64,000 bases of DNA from an uncultured Agathobaculum sp. Lineage in GTDB: Bacteria > Bacillota > Clostridia > Oscillospirales > Butyricicoccaceae. The first letter of the stretch is position 1; every line of letters begins with the position of its first letter. The DNA lies in assembly GCA_934504345.1 (NCBI GenBank), contig CAKSVR010000005.1, positions 1 to 64,000 of the forward strand, read 5' to 3'. The notes beneath the pieces are model-generated. The model searched no databases, was not told the origin of the DNA, and saw only the letters and a list, made by a program, of their open reading frames with translations. Position numbers and translations under genes: made by a program. Shown here piece after piece: positions 50,470 to 59,291 of this stretch.

Positions 50470-51090
50470 TCAGCAGCCGCCTCCTCCGCAGCAGGCGTTC
50501 AGGCAGCAGTTGCAGAGGAGTGTCTGCACGCAGCAGTCGCACATACTGACCTCCTGCATCGGACGGTAGCCGCCGTAGCCGCCGGACATATTCAGGTTGT
50601 TGAGCGCGGTGCGGTATTCCGCATTGGACGGGTCGAGCTGACACGCCTGCGTGTAGGCGCGGAGCGCCTCATCATACCAGCCCTTGCGGTAATACACCGT
50701 GCCGGTCAGGAAGAACCACTCGGCATCCCGGCCGGGCACGCGCTGCAAAAGCTGCTCGGCCAGCCCGAGGTTGCCCTGATTGATGGCCTGCCGCACCTGT
50801 GCGTACAGCGCGGCGTTCGCACCCGTGTAGGTGCTCTGCTGATAGCCGCCGTAGGTCTGCTGACCGCCGTAGCTCTGTCCGCTGCTGCCTGCCGCGGTCT
50901 TGCCGGAGCGCTCGTTCATGATCATGTCGTACGCTTCGTTGATCTCTTTCATGCGGGCCTCTGCCAGGTCGGCCAGCGGATTGTTTACATAATTATCCGG
51001 GTGATATTTTCGTGCCAGCTCGCGGTAGGCACGTTTGACGTCGTCGTCGCTGGTCTGCGGCGTTACGCCGAGCACCTTATAGGGATCCAT
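50470..51090 (-). CDS. J-domain protein with Cys-rich tail
   Basis: A 206-residue co-chaperone-like protein. Residues 1-65 are a J domain with HPDN (ARKYHPDNYVNN). A Gly/Gln/Tyr-rich linker follows (QSYGGQQTYGGYQQSTY), then one or two TPR-like repeats (AEWFFLTGTVYYRKGWYDEA). The C-terminal tail has nine cysteines in about 23 residues (CDCC, CNCC, ACC, C). It overlaps the DUF5685 gene by 14 bp. It probably recruits DnaK to a specific client; the Cys tail may bind metal. Confidence 0.85.
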   Translation of the reverse strand: MDPYKVLGVTPQTSDDDVKRAYRELARKYHPDNYVNNPLADLAEARMKEINEAYDMIMNERSGKTAAGSSGQSYGGQQTYGGYQQSTYTGANAALYAQVRQAINQGNLGLAEQLLQRVPGRDAEWFFLTGTVYYRKGWYDEALRAYTQACQLDPSNAEYRTALNNLNMSGGYGGYRPMQEVSMCDCCVQTLLCNCCLNACCGGGGC

Positions 51091-51961
51091 GTTTTCCCCT
51101 TCCTCCGTTCGTTTGGTACGTTCCGTCCAGCACCTGTCGGGTGACGGTCGGCATACCCAGAAAAATGATATTGCGGATCAGGTCCGCATCTCTCTGCGGC
51201 TCCAGCAGGTCGAACGCCATGCAGACGTCCGCCAGCGAGCGTTCGAGCGTGCGCTCGAGCGGCTCCCGGATCGCGGTGATGTCCGGCTCGTGCAGGTCAT
51301 AGCGCAGCACGACCGGATTATAGCTGTTCTCTTCCATATCCTTTTTGATGTCCTGCACCGCATCGACGAGGTAGATCCACCGGCCGATCTGGCTGAACAT
51401 CTGGTGCAGGATGCGTTCGCGGGCATCGCCCGTGCGCGGCACCACCGCCGCCGTCATGCGCGAGGAGGTATCCGCCGCGCGGTCCATCGAGGGACAGTGC
51501 GCCTGCTCCAGCTGCCGCAGATCCTCGAGCGCCTGCCGTATCTCGGCATCGGCCTCGGGCATCCGGGCGCGGGCTTTCTCGTAGCCGCGTTTTCCGAGCG
51601 CACACAGCAGACCGGCCAGCGCACGCTTTGCGCCTTTTTCATCCGCAAGGTCGTCCCGGAACTTGTGATAGGTCAGCACAACGCTCGCATCCGCCGCCAG
51701 CCGCAGCGCCTCGTCGGGCGCAGCGCACGCACGCCGGAGAAACGGCTGTGCATCGCAGCGCTTGCGGCACGGCGGCGCGGTTTCCGTTTGGCCGCAGCCC
51801 GCCGTCAGCGCGAGGAACGTCATATCGTAGCTGAGGAATAAGGTGTAAAATCTGCCGTATTCCGCGCGTATCGTGTGGCATAAGCCGCAGTAGACCTGCT
51901 GAAAACGCTCCGCCTCTTTCACCCGCAGCTCGGCCTTCACCGGACGGATAAAGCCAAACAT
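51077..51961 (-). CDS. DUF5685 family protein
   Basis: A 294-residue helical protein of the DUF5685 family (unknown function). Conserved points: MFGFIRPVKAELRVKE, YCGLCHTIRAEYGRFY with two cysteines, CRKRCDAQPF, and NPVVLRYDLHEPDI. These cysteines may bind metal. ATG 51961 has AAAGGG upstream and gives the family N-terminus. It is promoter-proximal in the long operon and overlaps the J-domain gene, suggesting the two work together. Confidence 0.82.
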   Translation of the reverse strand: MFGFIRPVKAELRVKEAERFQQVYCGLCHTIRAEYGRFYTLFLSYDMTFLALTAGCGQTETAPPCRKRCDAQPFLRRACAAPDEALRLAADASVVLTYHKFRDDLADEKGAKRALAGLLCALGKRGYEKARARMPEADAEIRQALEDLRQLEQAHCPSMDRAADTSSRMTAAVVPRTGDARERILHQMFSQIGRWIYLVDAVQDIKKDMEENSYNPVVLRYDLHEPDITAIREPLERTLERSLADVCMAFDLLEPQRDADLIRNIIFLGMPTVTRQVLDGTYQTNGGRGKHGSL

Positions 51962-52012
51962 CGCATAGCCCTTTCCCGCCGTGCAGCGTGCACGGACTTT
52001 CGTATTCAATCT

Positions 52013-52041
52013 ATTTTACCGAACTTTTGCGTATCTGACAA
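52013..52041 (-). promoter_or_regulatory. Promoter heading the long minus-strand operon
   Basis: TTGTCA (52036-52041), a 17-bp spacer and TAAAAT (52013-52018) on minus, 52 bp before the DUF5685 start. No strong terminator is seen until the one after thiN (33862), though repeats interrupt the run at several points. Confidence 0.7.
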
Positions 52042-52109
52042 GGGCGAACACGGAAAATTGGCGAAAATTCATAAAAAATTAAAACTACCTGTCGCGAAAC
52101 CATTCAAAT

Positions 52110-52213
52110 AGAGTGAAGAGTGAGGAGTGGAGAGTGAAGAGATTGTTTGGATTAGGTGTTTCGCCATAGAAGCAAATAAATCTCCACTCTTCACTCTCAA
52201 CTCTCCACTCTAT
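52110..52213 (-). repeat. Heptad hairpin after the rseC-like gene
   Basis: On minus, GAATAGAGTGGAGAGTTGAG begins at the stop of the rseC-like gene and continues as GAGTGAAGAGTGGAGA. A roughly 40-nt loop is followed by the complementary CTCTTCACTCTCCACTCCTC arm. Confidence 0.75.
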
Positions 52214-52215
52214 TC

Positions 52216-52629
52216 TTAAAGTCTTTCGGTGATGGCGAACGGCGCTTCATTCCGCATTTTCAGCACACGGCTGTACCACATCGCCGCCAGAATGCCAAGA
52301 ACGAACAGCACGCCGCCCGCCAGCGCGGACAGGCCGCCGCCCAGCTTCAGCGCGGCCGCAATGCCGTAGCCGATGAAAAACAGCACGAGCGGCAGCAGAT
52401 ACACGAGCACCGCGAAGCCGAGCACCTGTTTGGTTTCGCCCTCGAGCAGCACGCGGTCGCCAATGGCAGCGTGCGCGTGGTTGCGCGCCGTGACATATAA
52501 TGTCTGGGTTTCCAGACCGCCGCAGCCGCCGCACTTGGCGCAGTCGTGGCCGCAGGCCGAACGGCGGGTCACTTCGACCTCCGCCAGCCCGCCGGGCAGC
52601 AGCTTTTTGATGGTTCCCTGTTGGGTCAT
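52216..52629 (-). CDS. RseC/SoxR-reducing-system family membrane protein
   Basis: A 137-residue RseC/MucC-family protein. An N-terminal domain has the cysteine motif CGHDCAKCGGC (about residues 26-36), then two membrane helices (LGFAVLVYLLPLVLFFIGYG and LSALAGGVLFVLGILAAMWY). Relatives belong to Rnf/Rsx-linked systems that keep SoxR reduced; in Clostridia the partner is not defined. It lies 68 bp after the FAD oxidoreductase gene. Confidence 0.85.
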   Translation of the reverse strand: MTQQGTIKKLLPGGLAEVEVTRRSACGHDCAKCGGCGGLETQTLYVTARNHAHAAIGDRVLLEGETKQVLGFAVLVYLLPLVLFFIGYGIAAALKLGGGLSALAGGVLFVLGILAAMWYSRVLKMRNEAPFAITERL

Positions 52630-52697
52630 TTATATCCTCTCCATAAACGTAAAAACGTATATTTTTCCCTGGTTTACACCGCACAAAATGAATCAGA

Positions 52698-54278
52698 TTA
52701 TTCCGCAAATTCGCTCATAATCCGAAACGCTGCCCGGATGCCGTCCACGGCGGCGGACATGATGCCGCCCGCGTAGCCTGCGCCCTCGCCGCACGGGATC
52801 AGGCCCGCACAGCCGAGGCCGAACAGGTCCTCGCCGCGCGTGATCCGCACCGGAGAGGACGTTCGCGTTTCCGGGCCGGTCAGCAGCGCATCCGCCGCAT
52901 CGTAGCCGCGGATCTTTCTTCCGAAATACGGCAGGCTGTCCCGCAGCATGGTCTGCGCGAAATCCGGCAGGCAGGCCGCCGCCACACCGAGCTCCACACC
53001 GATGGGATAGCTGGGCTTGACCGCGCCGAGGCGTTTTGTCGGCTTTCCGTTCAGAAAATCGCCCACGCGCTGACACGGTGCGCGGTACGAGCCGGTCTGT
53101 GCATACGCCGCGTGCTCGATGCGCCGCTGGAGCGCTACGCCGCCGAACGGTGTGCCGTCGTCGTAATCCGCCGGATCGACCGACACAGCGAGCGCCGCGT
53201 TCGCGTTCCTGCCGTCGCGGGCATGATAGCTCATGCCGTTCGTGACGACCGTATCCTCCTCGCTCTGCGCCGCAACGACCACGCCGCCCGGGCACATACA
53301 GAACGAGTAGCACGCGCGCCCGTCCGCTCTGCGCGAGAGATTGTACTCCGCAGGCGGCAGCGCAGGATGACCCGCCGCCTTTCCGTACAGAGCGCGGTCG
53401 AGCTCGCTTTGCAGGTGCTCGATACGCACGCCGACCGAGAACGCCTTGGGCTCGAAGTACACGCCGTTTCCGTGCAGCGCCGCGAACGTGTCGCGCGCCG
53501 AGTGGCCGATGGCCAGCACCGCCCGCTCGCACGCGATGTCCTGTCCGTCCGCCTGCACGGCGGTGAGCACGCCGTTTTTCATCGAAATGCCGGTCAGCGC
53601 CGTGCGGAACCGCACTTCACCGCCGTTTTTGATGATCTCACGCCGCATTTCGCGCACCACGTTCTTGAGGATGTCCGTGCCGACATGAGGCTTGGCCTTT
53701 TTGACAATATCCTGCGGCGCACCGTGCGCGGCGAGGATCTCCATCACGTTGTCGCACAGCGGGTCGCCGATGCGGGTGGTGAGCTTGCCGTCCGAGTACG
53801 CGCCCGCGCCGCCCTCACCGAACTGGATGTTGCAGTCCGTGTCGAGCGCACCGCCGCGCCAGAACGTGTCCACAGCCCTGTCGCGCTCGTCCAGATCGCC
53901 GCCGCGCTCGAGCACGAGCGGACGGTAGCCGTGCTTTGCCAGCACATACGCCGCGAACAGGCCCGCCGGGCCCAGTCCGACCACGACCGGACGGTGCTCC
54001 AGCCGCTTTTCGCCGTGCGGGATGACGAGTTTTTCATTGGGTTTATAACGCACGAAGGGCATTTGCAGCTTTTCCGCAAATGCCTTTTCGTCGCACGGTG
54101 CATCGATACGCACCGAATATACACGGCTGATCTGTCCGCGCCGCGCATCGATGCTGACACGGCAGACCGCCGCCTGAATGTCGTTTGCCGAAAGGCCGGT
54201 CAGGCGGCACGCCTCTGCGACGGCGGCCTCCTCGGGCAGCTCGAACGGCAGCCGGATGTTCGTCACCATCAGGCTCAC
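52698..54278 (-). CDS. FAD-dependent oxidoreductase, COG2509 type
   Basis: A 526-residue uncharacterised FAD-dependent dehydrogenase. An N-terminal small domain (to about 90) precedes the dinucleotide motif VVGLGPAGLFAAYVLAKHGY. RDTFAALHGNGVYFEPKAFS, YSFCMCPGGVVVAAQSEE and GLIPCGEGAGYAGGIMSAAV are family features. The start is the GTG at 54278, overlapping the cdaR stop (GTGA). Substrate unknown. It takes the place where glmM often follows cdaR in Bacillota. Confidence 0.87.
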   Translation of the reverse strand: MSLMVTNIRLPFELPEEAAVAEACRLTGLSANDIQAAVCRVSIDARRGQISRVYSVRIDAPCDEKAFAEKLQMPFVRYKPNEKLVIPHGEKRLEHRPVVVGLGPAGLFAAYVLAKHGYRPLVLERGGDLDERDRAVDTFWRGGALDTDCNIQFGEGGAGAYSDGKLTTRIGDPLCDNVMEILAAHGAPQDIVKKAKPHVGTDILKNVVREMRREIIKNGGEVRFRTALTGISMKNGVLTAVQADGQDIACERAVLAIGHSARDTFAALHGNGVYFEPKAFSVGVRIEHLQSELDRALYGKAAGHPALPPAEYNLSRRADGRACYSFCMCPGGVVVAAQSEEDTVVTNGMSYHARDGRNANAALAVSVDPADYDDGTPFGGVALQRRIEHAAYAQTGSYRAPCQRVGDFLNGKPTKRLGAVKPSYPIGVELGVAAACLPDFAQTMLRDSLPYFGRKIRGYDAADALLTGPETRTSSPVRITRGEDLFGLGCAGLIPCGEGAGYAGGIMSAAVDGIRAAFRIMSEFAE

Positions 54279-55609
54279 GAAGCATCACCGCCTTCCTCGG
54301 GCGCCGTATTCGGCAGCTCGGGTGTCGGCGGTTCGTCCGCTGCGCCGGAGCCGGCTTCGGTTATCTCGATCTCGACCTCGATGTCCTCCTCGACCAGCGT
54401 TACGCCGTTCGGCAGGCCGATGGTCGCGGCCACGCCCTTTACCTTGTGCTTGCCCACGCCCAGCGATACCGAATCGTACGTCAGGCCGATGGACAGGCTG
54501 CTCACATCCACCTTTTGCAGCTGGCTCTCACTGCCGCGCAGCTCGAGCTCGATGGAGTCCGTCAGCACCTCGACATGGTACGGGGTCGCCTCGCCCGCCG
54601 TGTCGTTAGGCGCGAACTTGGATACCTGCACCTTGCGGGTGGCGATGCCGTCCACCGAGATGGTGACCTTGGCGTTCTCCGGCTGGCCGCTGACGAGCGA
54701 GATGCCCGCCGGCAGCTTATCCTTGATGGACATGGTGATGGGCGTACCCGTACGCACGCTGCCGAGGTCGATCTCGCCCAGATTGATCTCCTTGATCTCG
54801 CTGAGCACGGCCTGATCGCTCGCAACGACCTGCACGTTCTCCGGATTGATATAGCACTGCACCTGATTCTGGGTCAGGTTGCCGCCGTCCTTGAGCGTAA
54901 CGGTCAGCGGGATGGTGTTGACGCGGTACAGCGGCACGGAAACCTTGATCTTTTCCGTCTGGCTGGTAACATACGCCGAGGTAACGACTGTGCCGTTCTG
55001 GTCGTACAGCGTTACCGCGCATTCGTAGTTGGTCAGGGCGCTGCTGCGGCCCGCCACGCTGACAGACGCGCCCGCCTTGGCCACCTGCGCCAGCTCGGTC
55101 GCCGGGCCCTCGACGGTTATCTTTTTGGTCGCGGTGGTGGGCTTTCCCGCACGGAAGCCGTCCGCCGGTGTGCCCGTTACGGCCACCTCGACCGGGATCT
55201 CCTTGCTCTCCACGCGGTCCACGCGAACGTGTACCTTGTTCGGCGTGATATAGTTGGTTTCGATGCCGGACTTGCTCACCGACACGGAAACCGGAAGATC
55301 GTACTCATTGGCCTCGGTCAGACCGGAAATATCCACCGTGGCCGAGATCTGGCTGGCGCGCACCTCGCCCACGCTCTTGCTCTGGCCGCGCAGGCTGACC
55401 GTGATGGTCGTGTCCCCGCCCTCGATGAGCGACAGGCCGGTGTTGTTTTTGAGGATTTCCGTGCCGATGATACGCACCGGCACATCATCGAAGCGCATAC
55501 TGCGTTCCGGGTTGTCGATGTCCATAACGACCGCCCACAGCACGATCGCCAGTGCCAGCGACAGCACCTTGAGCATCAGGTCCTGCTTTTTGAGAAAGTT
55601 CTTTTTCAT
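54275..55609 (-). CDS. cdaR: CdaR/YbbR-domain protein
   Basis: A 444-residue membrane-anchored regulator of the diadenylate cyclase. One N-terminal membrane segment (LMLKVLSLALAIVLWAVVMD), then four YbbR repeats (for instance KNNTGLSLIEGGDTTITVSL and GIETNYITPNKVHVRVDRVE). An acidic/Pro tail ends it. ATG 55609 overlaps the cdaA stop (ATGA) and is preferred over an earlier in-frame start. The family controls CdaA activity from outside the membrane. Confidence 0.92.
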   Translation of the reverse strand: MKKNFLKKQDLMLKVLSLALAIVLWAVVMDIDNPERSMRFDDVPVRIIGTEILKNNTGLSLIEGGDTTITVSLRGQSKSVGEVRASQISATVDISGLTEANEYDLPVSVSVSKSGIETNYITPNKVHVRVDRVESKEIPVEVAVTGTPADGFRAGKPTTATKKITVEGPATELAQVAKAGASVSVAGRSSALTNYECAVTLYDQNGTVVTSAYVTSQTEKIKVSVPLYRVNTIPLTVTLKDGGNLTQNQVQCYINPENVQVVASDQAVLSEIKEINLGEIDLGSVRTGTPITMSIKDKLPAGISLVSGQPENAKVTISVDGIATRKVQVSKFAPNDTAGEATPYHVEVLTDSIELELRGSESQLQKVDVSSLSIGLTYDSVSLGVGKHKVKGVAATIGLPNGVTLVEEDIEVEIEITEAGSGAADEPPTPELPNTAPEEGGDAS

Positions 55610-56508
55610 TTGCCGGCACCTCCCTTCCACTTGTCGCGGATGGCGGCGATGCGGCTCTTTTCCGTTTTGATGTCGCCGCCGAGCAGCTCGCTCTCGAGCA
55701 TCTTCCTCAGCACCTCGGGTGTCAGATGGCGCTTGAGCATACCGCCGATGGCGACAGAGATGGAGCCGGTTTCCTCGGAAACGACCACGAGCACGCTGTC
55801 CGCGCTCTCGCTCATGCCAACCGCCGCGCGGTGGCGCGTGCCGAGGTCGCGCGAAAGGCCCTGATTGCCGGAGAGCGGCAGCACGCAGCCTGCCGCACAG
55901 ACACGGCCGCCGCGGACGATCATCGCACCGTCATGCAGCGGGCTGTTCTTGAAGAAAATGTTCTTGATGAGCTCGGGCGACGGCTCGGCATCCACCATCG
56001 TGCCGGTGGAGATGATCTCGCCGAGGCGCTCCTTGCGCTCGAACACGATGAGCGCACCGGTCTTGGTCTTTGCCATGTCCGCGCACGCGGAAACCGTGGA
56101 CTCGATCATGCTCTCGACCACATCCGGGTCGGTATCCGGGATGAGCATACGGCTGAGGTTGCCCTTGCCGATCTGCTCGAGCAGACGGCGCAGCTCCGGC
56201 TGGAAGATAACGACCATCGCAAAGGCGCCGACACCCAGCGCGTTGCGAAGCAGCCACGAGATCATGGTCAGATGCAGCACACTCGCGAACAGCATGATGA
56301 GCACCAGAATGAGGATGCCCTTGGCCAGTCTGGCCGCGCTCGTGTCCTTGAGCAGCTTCATCACGCGGTAAATAATGTACGCCACGATCAGAATATCCAC
56401 CACATCGATAGGCGACATGGTGCGGAACTGGTCGAACATACTAAAAAACGAGCTTACAATGGACTGCCATGACAAATTCGGTGAAAACAGATTTTGAAAT
56501 GCTCCCAT
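55606..56508 (-). CDS. cdaA: CdaA, diadenylate cyclase
   Basis: A 300-residue membrane enzyme that makes c-di-AMP from two ATP. Three N-terminal membrane helices precede the DAC domain, where DGAMIVRGGRVCAAGCVLPL and GTRHRAAVGMSE give the catalytic DGA and RHR motifs. ATG 56508 is used; a GTG at 56514 is equally possible (AGGATAGG upstream). It overlaps cdaR by 4 bp. c-di-AMP controls potassium balance and cell-wall state. Confidence 0.96.
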   Translation of the reverse strand: MGAFQNLFSPNLSWQSIVSSFFSMFDQFRTMSPIDVVDILIVAYIIYRVMKLLKDTSAARLAKGILILVLIMLFASVLHLTMISWLLRNALGVGAFAMVVIFQPELRRLLEQIGKGNLSRMLIPDTDPDVVESMIESTVSACADMAKTKTGALIVFERKERLGEIISTGTMVDAEPSPELIKNIFFKNSPLHDGAMIVRGGRVCAAGCVLPLSGNQGLSRDLGTRHRAAVGMSESADSVLVVVSEETGSISVAIGGMLKRHLTPEVLRKMLESELLGGDIKTEKSRIAAIRDKWKGGAGK

Positions 56509-56531
56509 AAACACACCTATCCTAACTTACA

Positions 56532-56552
56532 GGCCGGCAGTGACTGCCGGCC
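56532..56552. other. Palindrome between the cysteine desulfurase gene and cdaA
   Basis: A perfect 9-bp inverted repeat, GGCCGGCAG/CTGCCGGCC, with a 3-nt loop. No T-run on either side, so it may be a weak terminator, an mRNA-stability hairpin or a protein site. Confidence 0.5.
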
Positions 56553-56611
56553 ATACCTTCTTGATTTTCCTTATCTATACTACCACAAATCCCCTTTCCT
56601 GTATAGCGTGT

Positions 56612-57739
56612 TCACAGATTTTTTACCAATTTGCAAACCTTCTCTGCGGCCTGCTCCATCTGCCGCGCGGTGGAGTAGAACGACAGCGACAGCCGCACCG
56701 TGCCCGTATCCTCGGTGCCCGCCGTGCGGTGCGCCAGCGGCGCGCAGTGCAGGCCCGCACGGGTGCAGATGCCCTCCCGCGCCAGTCCCTCCGCGATGGT
56801 TTCGCTCGGCACGCCATGTACGCGGAACGACAGCACGCCGGTCTGCGGCGCACCCGCGAAGCACTCGATCCGGCTCTCCCGCGAGAGCGCCCGCGCCAGC
56901 TCATGCACCAGCCGCTGCTCCTGCTGCGCGATGTAGGCCGGTGTCACCGCCCGCACGAATGCGAGGCCCGCAGCCAGTCCCGCGATGCCGGGCACGTTGG
57001 GCGTGCCGCTCTCGAGCGCATCCGGCAGGAAATCCGGCTGGCGCAGCTCCTCGGATACGCTGCCGGTGCCGCCGGTCAGCAGCGGCCGAGCCGCAAGGCG
57101 GTCATCCAGCGCCAGCAGGATGCCCGTTCCCATCGGGCCGTACAGCGCCTTGTGGCCCGGCATACACACCGCCGCAAGGCACGGATAGCGTTTTACATCC
57201 ATATCCAGCACGCCCGCCGACTGCGAGGCATCCAGAATGAGCGGCACGCCCGCCTCGGTCAGAAGCGGCGCGATGTCGTCCAGCGGCGCGATGCTGCCGA
57301 ACACGTTGGATACATGGTTCAGTATCATCGCATCCGCGCCCTGCGCGAGCGCCCGCCTGACCGCCTCGACCAGTCTTTCGCCCTCCCACAGCGGCGCGCG
57401 CAGCACCGTGGGCGAGATGCCGCGTGCCGTCAGCGGCCGCATGACGGCGTTGTGCTCGTAGCCGCTCACGAGGATGCGCGATTTCGGCTCTGTGAGCGCA
57501 TTTATCGCCAGATTGAGCGCGTGCGTGGCGTTCATCGTGAAGATCACCCGCTCGGGCTGTGCCAGCCCGAACAGCGCCGCCGCCTGCTCGCGGCAGCCGT
57601 ACACAAGCTCGCCCGCACGCCTTGCCGCTGCATAGCCGCCCCGCGCATAGCCCGCCGCGCCGTACATCGCTTCCCGTACTGCGTGCTCGACCGTGCGCGG
57701 CTTGTATAAGGTGGTGGCCGCATTATCCAGATAGATCAT
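56612..57739 (-). CDS. Cysteine desulfurase-like class V aminotransferase
   Basis: A 375-residue PLP enzyme of the NifS/SufS superfamily. MIYLDNAATTLYKPRTVEHA, ILVSGYEHNAVMRPL, ILDASQSAGVLDMD and the PLP lysine in CMPGHKALYGPMG are visible. It would take sulfur (or selenium) from cysteine or selenocysteine as a persulfide or selenide. ATG 57739 has GGAGGAGG and overlaps the DUF3343 stop (ATGA). The DUF3343 partner, a putative Se/S carrier, suggests the pair handles a chalcogen transfer step. Confidence 0.88.
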   Translation of the reverse strand: MIYLDNAATTLYKPRTVEHAVREAMYGAAGYARGGYAAARRAGELVYGCREQAAALFGLAQPERVIFTMNATHALNLAINALTEPKSRILVSGYEHNAVMRPLTARGISPTVLRAPLWEGERLVEAVRRALAQGADAMILNHVSNVFGSIAPLDDIAPLLTEAGVPLILDASQSAGVLDMDVKRYPCLAAVCMPGHKALYGPMGTGILLALDDRLAARPLLTGGTGSVSEELRQPDFLPDALESGTPNVPGIAGLAAGLAFVRAVTPAYIAQQEQRLVHELARALSRESRIECFAGAPQTGVLSFRVHGVPSETIAEGLAREGICTRAGLHCAPLAHRTAGTEDTGTVRLSLSFYSTARQMEQAAEKVCKLVKNL

Positions 57740-57969
57740 GGCGCCTCCTCCCGCAGCACGCGGCACGGCTGGAGCCCAAGCTGCCGCAGCCGATGCACGG
57801 CCCAGTCCGCCTGTCCGGCGCTCACGCGCACCGCCCACCCGCAGGATTCCGTCCGTTCGTGTCTTGGCGGCCGCGCGACCTCTCCCGGCACGCCCAGCCG
57901 CGCCAAATGCCGCCGCAGACCGACAGCCTCGGTCTGGCTGCGGCAGATCAACAGCGCATAGTTACCCAT
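57736..57969 (-). CDS. DUF3343, putative Se/S carrier-like protein
   Basis: A 77-residue protein (MGNYALLICRSQTEAVGLRR, with ESCGWAVRVS in the middle) of the DUF3343/Se-S carrier family. The central Cys and the late Cys (LQPCRV) could carry a persulfide. The frame is open upstream to 58233, but ATG 57969 has GGAGGAG and gives the family length. It overlaps the desulfurase by 4 bp. Confidence 0.82.
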   Translation of the reverse strand: MGNYALLICRSQTEAVGLRRHLARLGVPGEVARPPRHERTESCGWAVRVSAGQADWAVHRLRQLGLQPCRVLREEAP

Positions 57970-58026
57970 CAGGGCACTCCTCCCCTCCCGTTTTCGGGAA
58001 ATCGCAGTTTCCCGCTTCATACTATG

Positions 58027-58055
58027 TTGAAATGCGGACAAAAGTGTGTTATTCT
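58027..58055 (+). promoter_or_regulatory. Putative promoter of the DUF815 gene
   Basis: TTGAAA (58027-58032), a 17-bp spacer and TATTCT (58050-58055), 34 bp before the ATG. Confidence 0.55.
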
Positions 58056-58088
58056 GATGAGTAAAATACATCCAAGGAGTTGACTGAA

Positions 58089-59291
58089 ATGGAGCTTTCC
58101 GCTCTTTCTCTGCGGCTGCGCGCGCTTTCCGTGCTGCGCGGACTGCTTTCGCACCCGCTGGTGCGCGCCTGCGGCGATACCCTTGCCGCGCTCGACCGCT
58201 CGGCGGCTGATTTCGCTGACTGCTACGGCGCACTGTGCGCGACCCGTTTTTCTTACGGCGATGCGGCGCAGACCGTGCTCGATGCCGTGCACTTTGACAC
58301 CAACACCCTGACCGATACCATCGACGAGCCGGATGCCGCCGTGCTGAATGCCGCCACCCACGACCTCGAGGTGCTGAACGCCCTGCTCCGCCTGAACGGC
58401 GAGGCGCTCAAGTCCGCCGCTGCGGACAAGTTCTACGAGCCCGCGCTCGAGCGCCTGCCCGACTTCGATGCCGCCGAGCCGCTCCCGTTCTCGACCGGCG
58501 CGGCGCTGGCCGATTACTACCGCGCGGAGGGCTACGGCTTTTTCGCGCAGTCCTCGGCGTTCGCCATGCAGGATGACGGCTCGGCCTCTCCCATCGTGCA
58601 TCCGGATGCCATCCGCCTGCACGACCTGCCGGGCTACGAGATGCAGAAGCAGAAGATCCTCAAAAATACGCTCGCGTTCCTCGATGGCCGCGATGCGAAC
58701 AACATCCTGCTCTACGGCGACAAGGGCACGGGCAAATCCTCGACTGTCAAGGCCGTTGCCAACGAATACGCCGCGCGCGGCCTGAAGATCATCGAGATGT
58801 CCCCGCGCCACATCACGAATTTCCCCAAGCTGTTCGAGCAGACGCTCCGTTCGCCGTTCCGTTTCATCGTGTTCCTCGACGACCTGACATTCAGCAGCGA
58901 GGACGACAATTTTGCGGCGCTCAAGGCGTTCATCGAGGGCGGACTGGCCGGAAAGCCGTCCAATCTGGTGATTTACGCAACCTCCAACCGCCGTCACCTC
59001 ATCCGCGAGAGCATGGCCGACCGTCAGGGCGACGAAGTCCGCGTGCGCGACACGCTGGAAACCGTCACCTCCCTGTCCGACCGTTTCGGTCTGGAGATCA
59101 CGTTCTCCGTGCCGGATAAGGACGAGTATCTGTACATTGTCGAGCAGCTTGCCGAGGAAAGCGGCCTGAACCTCGATACCGCCGAGCTGCACCTGCTCGC
59201 GGAGCGCTTCGCGCTGCGCCGCAACGGCCGTTCGCCGCGCACGGCAAGACAGTTCATCAGCCAGCAGCTTGCGGAGCAGTACTCCAATTAA
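58089..59291 (+). CDS. DUF815 family AAA+ ATPase
   Basis: A 400-residue ATPase. Walker A LYGDKGTGKSSTVKA and Walker B FIVFLDDLTF lie in the second half, with an arginine/sensor region SNRRHLIRE. The N-terminal 170 residues are helical and variable. DUF815 proteins are of unknown role. ATG 58089 has AAGGAG 9 nt upstream. It is monocistronic and convergent with htrA. Its stop (AATTAA) runs straight into a heptad array. Confidence 0.9.
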   Translation: MELSALSLRLRALSVLRGLLSHPLVRACGDTLAALDRSAADFADCYGALCATRFSYGDAAQTVLDAVHFDTNTLTDTIDEPDAAVLNAATHDLEVLNALLRLNGEALKSAAADKFYEPALERLPDFDAAEPLPFSTGAALADYYRAEGYGFFAQSSAFAMQDDGSASPIVHPDAIRLHDLPGYEMQKQKILKNTLAFLDGRDANNILLYGDKGTGKSSTVKAVANEYAARGLKIIEMSPRHITNFPKLFEQTLRSPFRFIVFLDDLTFSSEDDNFAALKAFIEGGLAGKPSNLVIYATSNRRHLIRESMADRQGDEVRVRDTLETVTSLSDRFGLEITFSVPDKDEYLYIVEQLAEESGLNLDTAELHLLAERFALRRNGRSPRTARQFISQQLAEQYSN

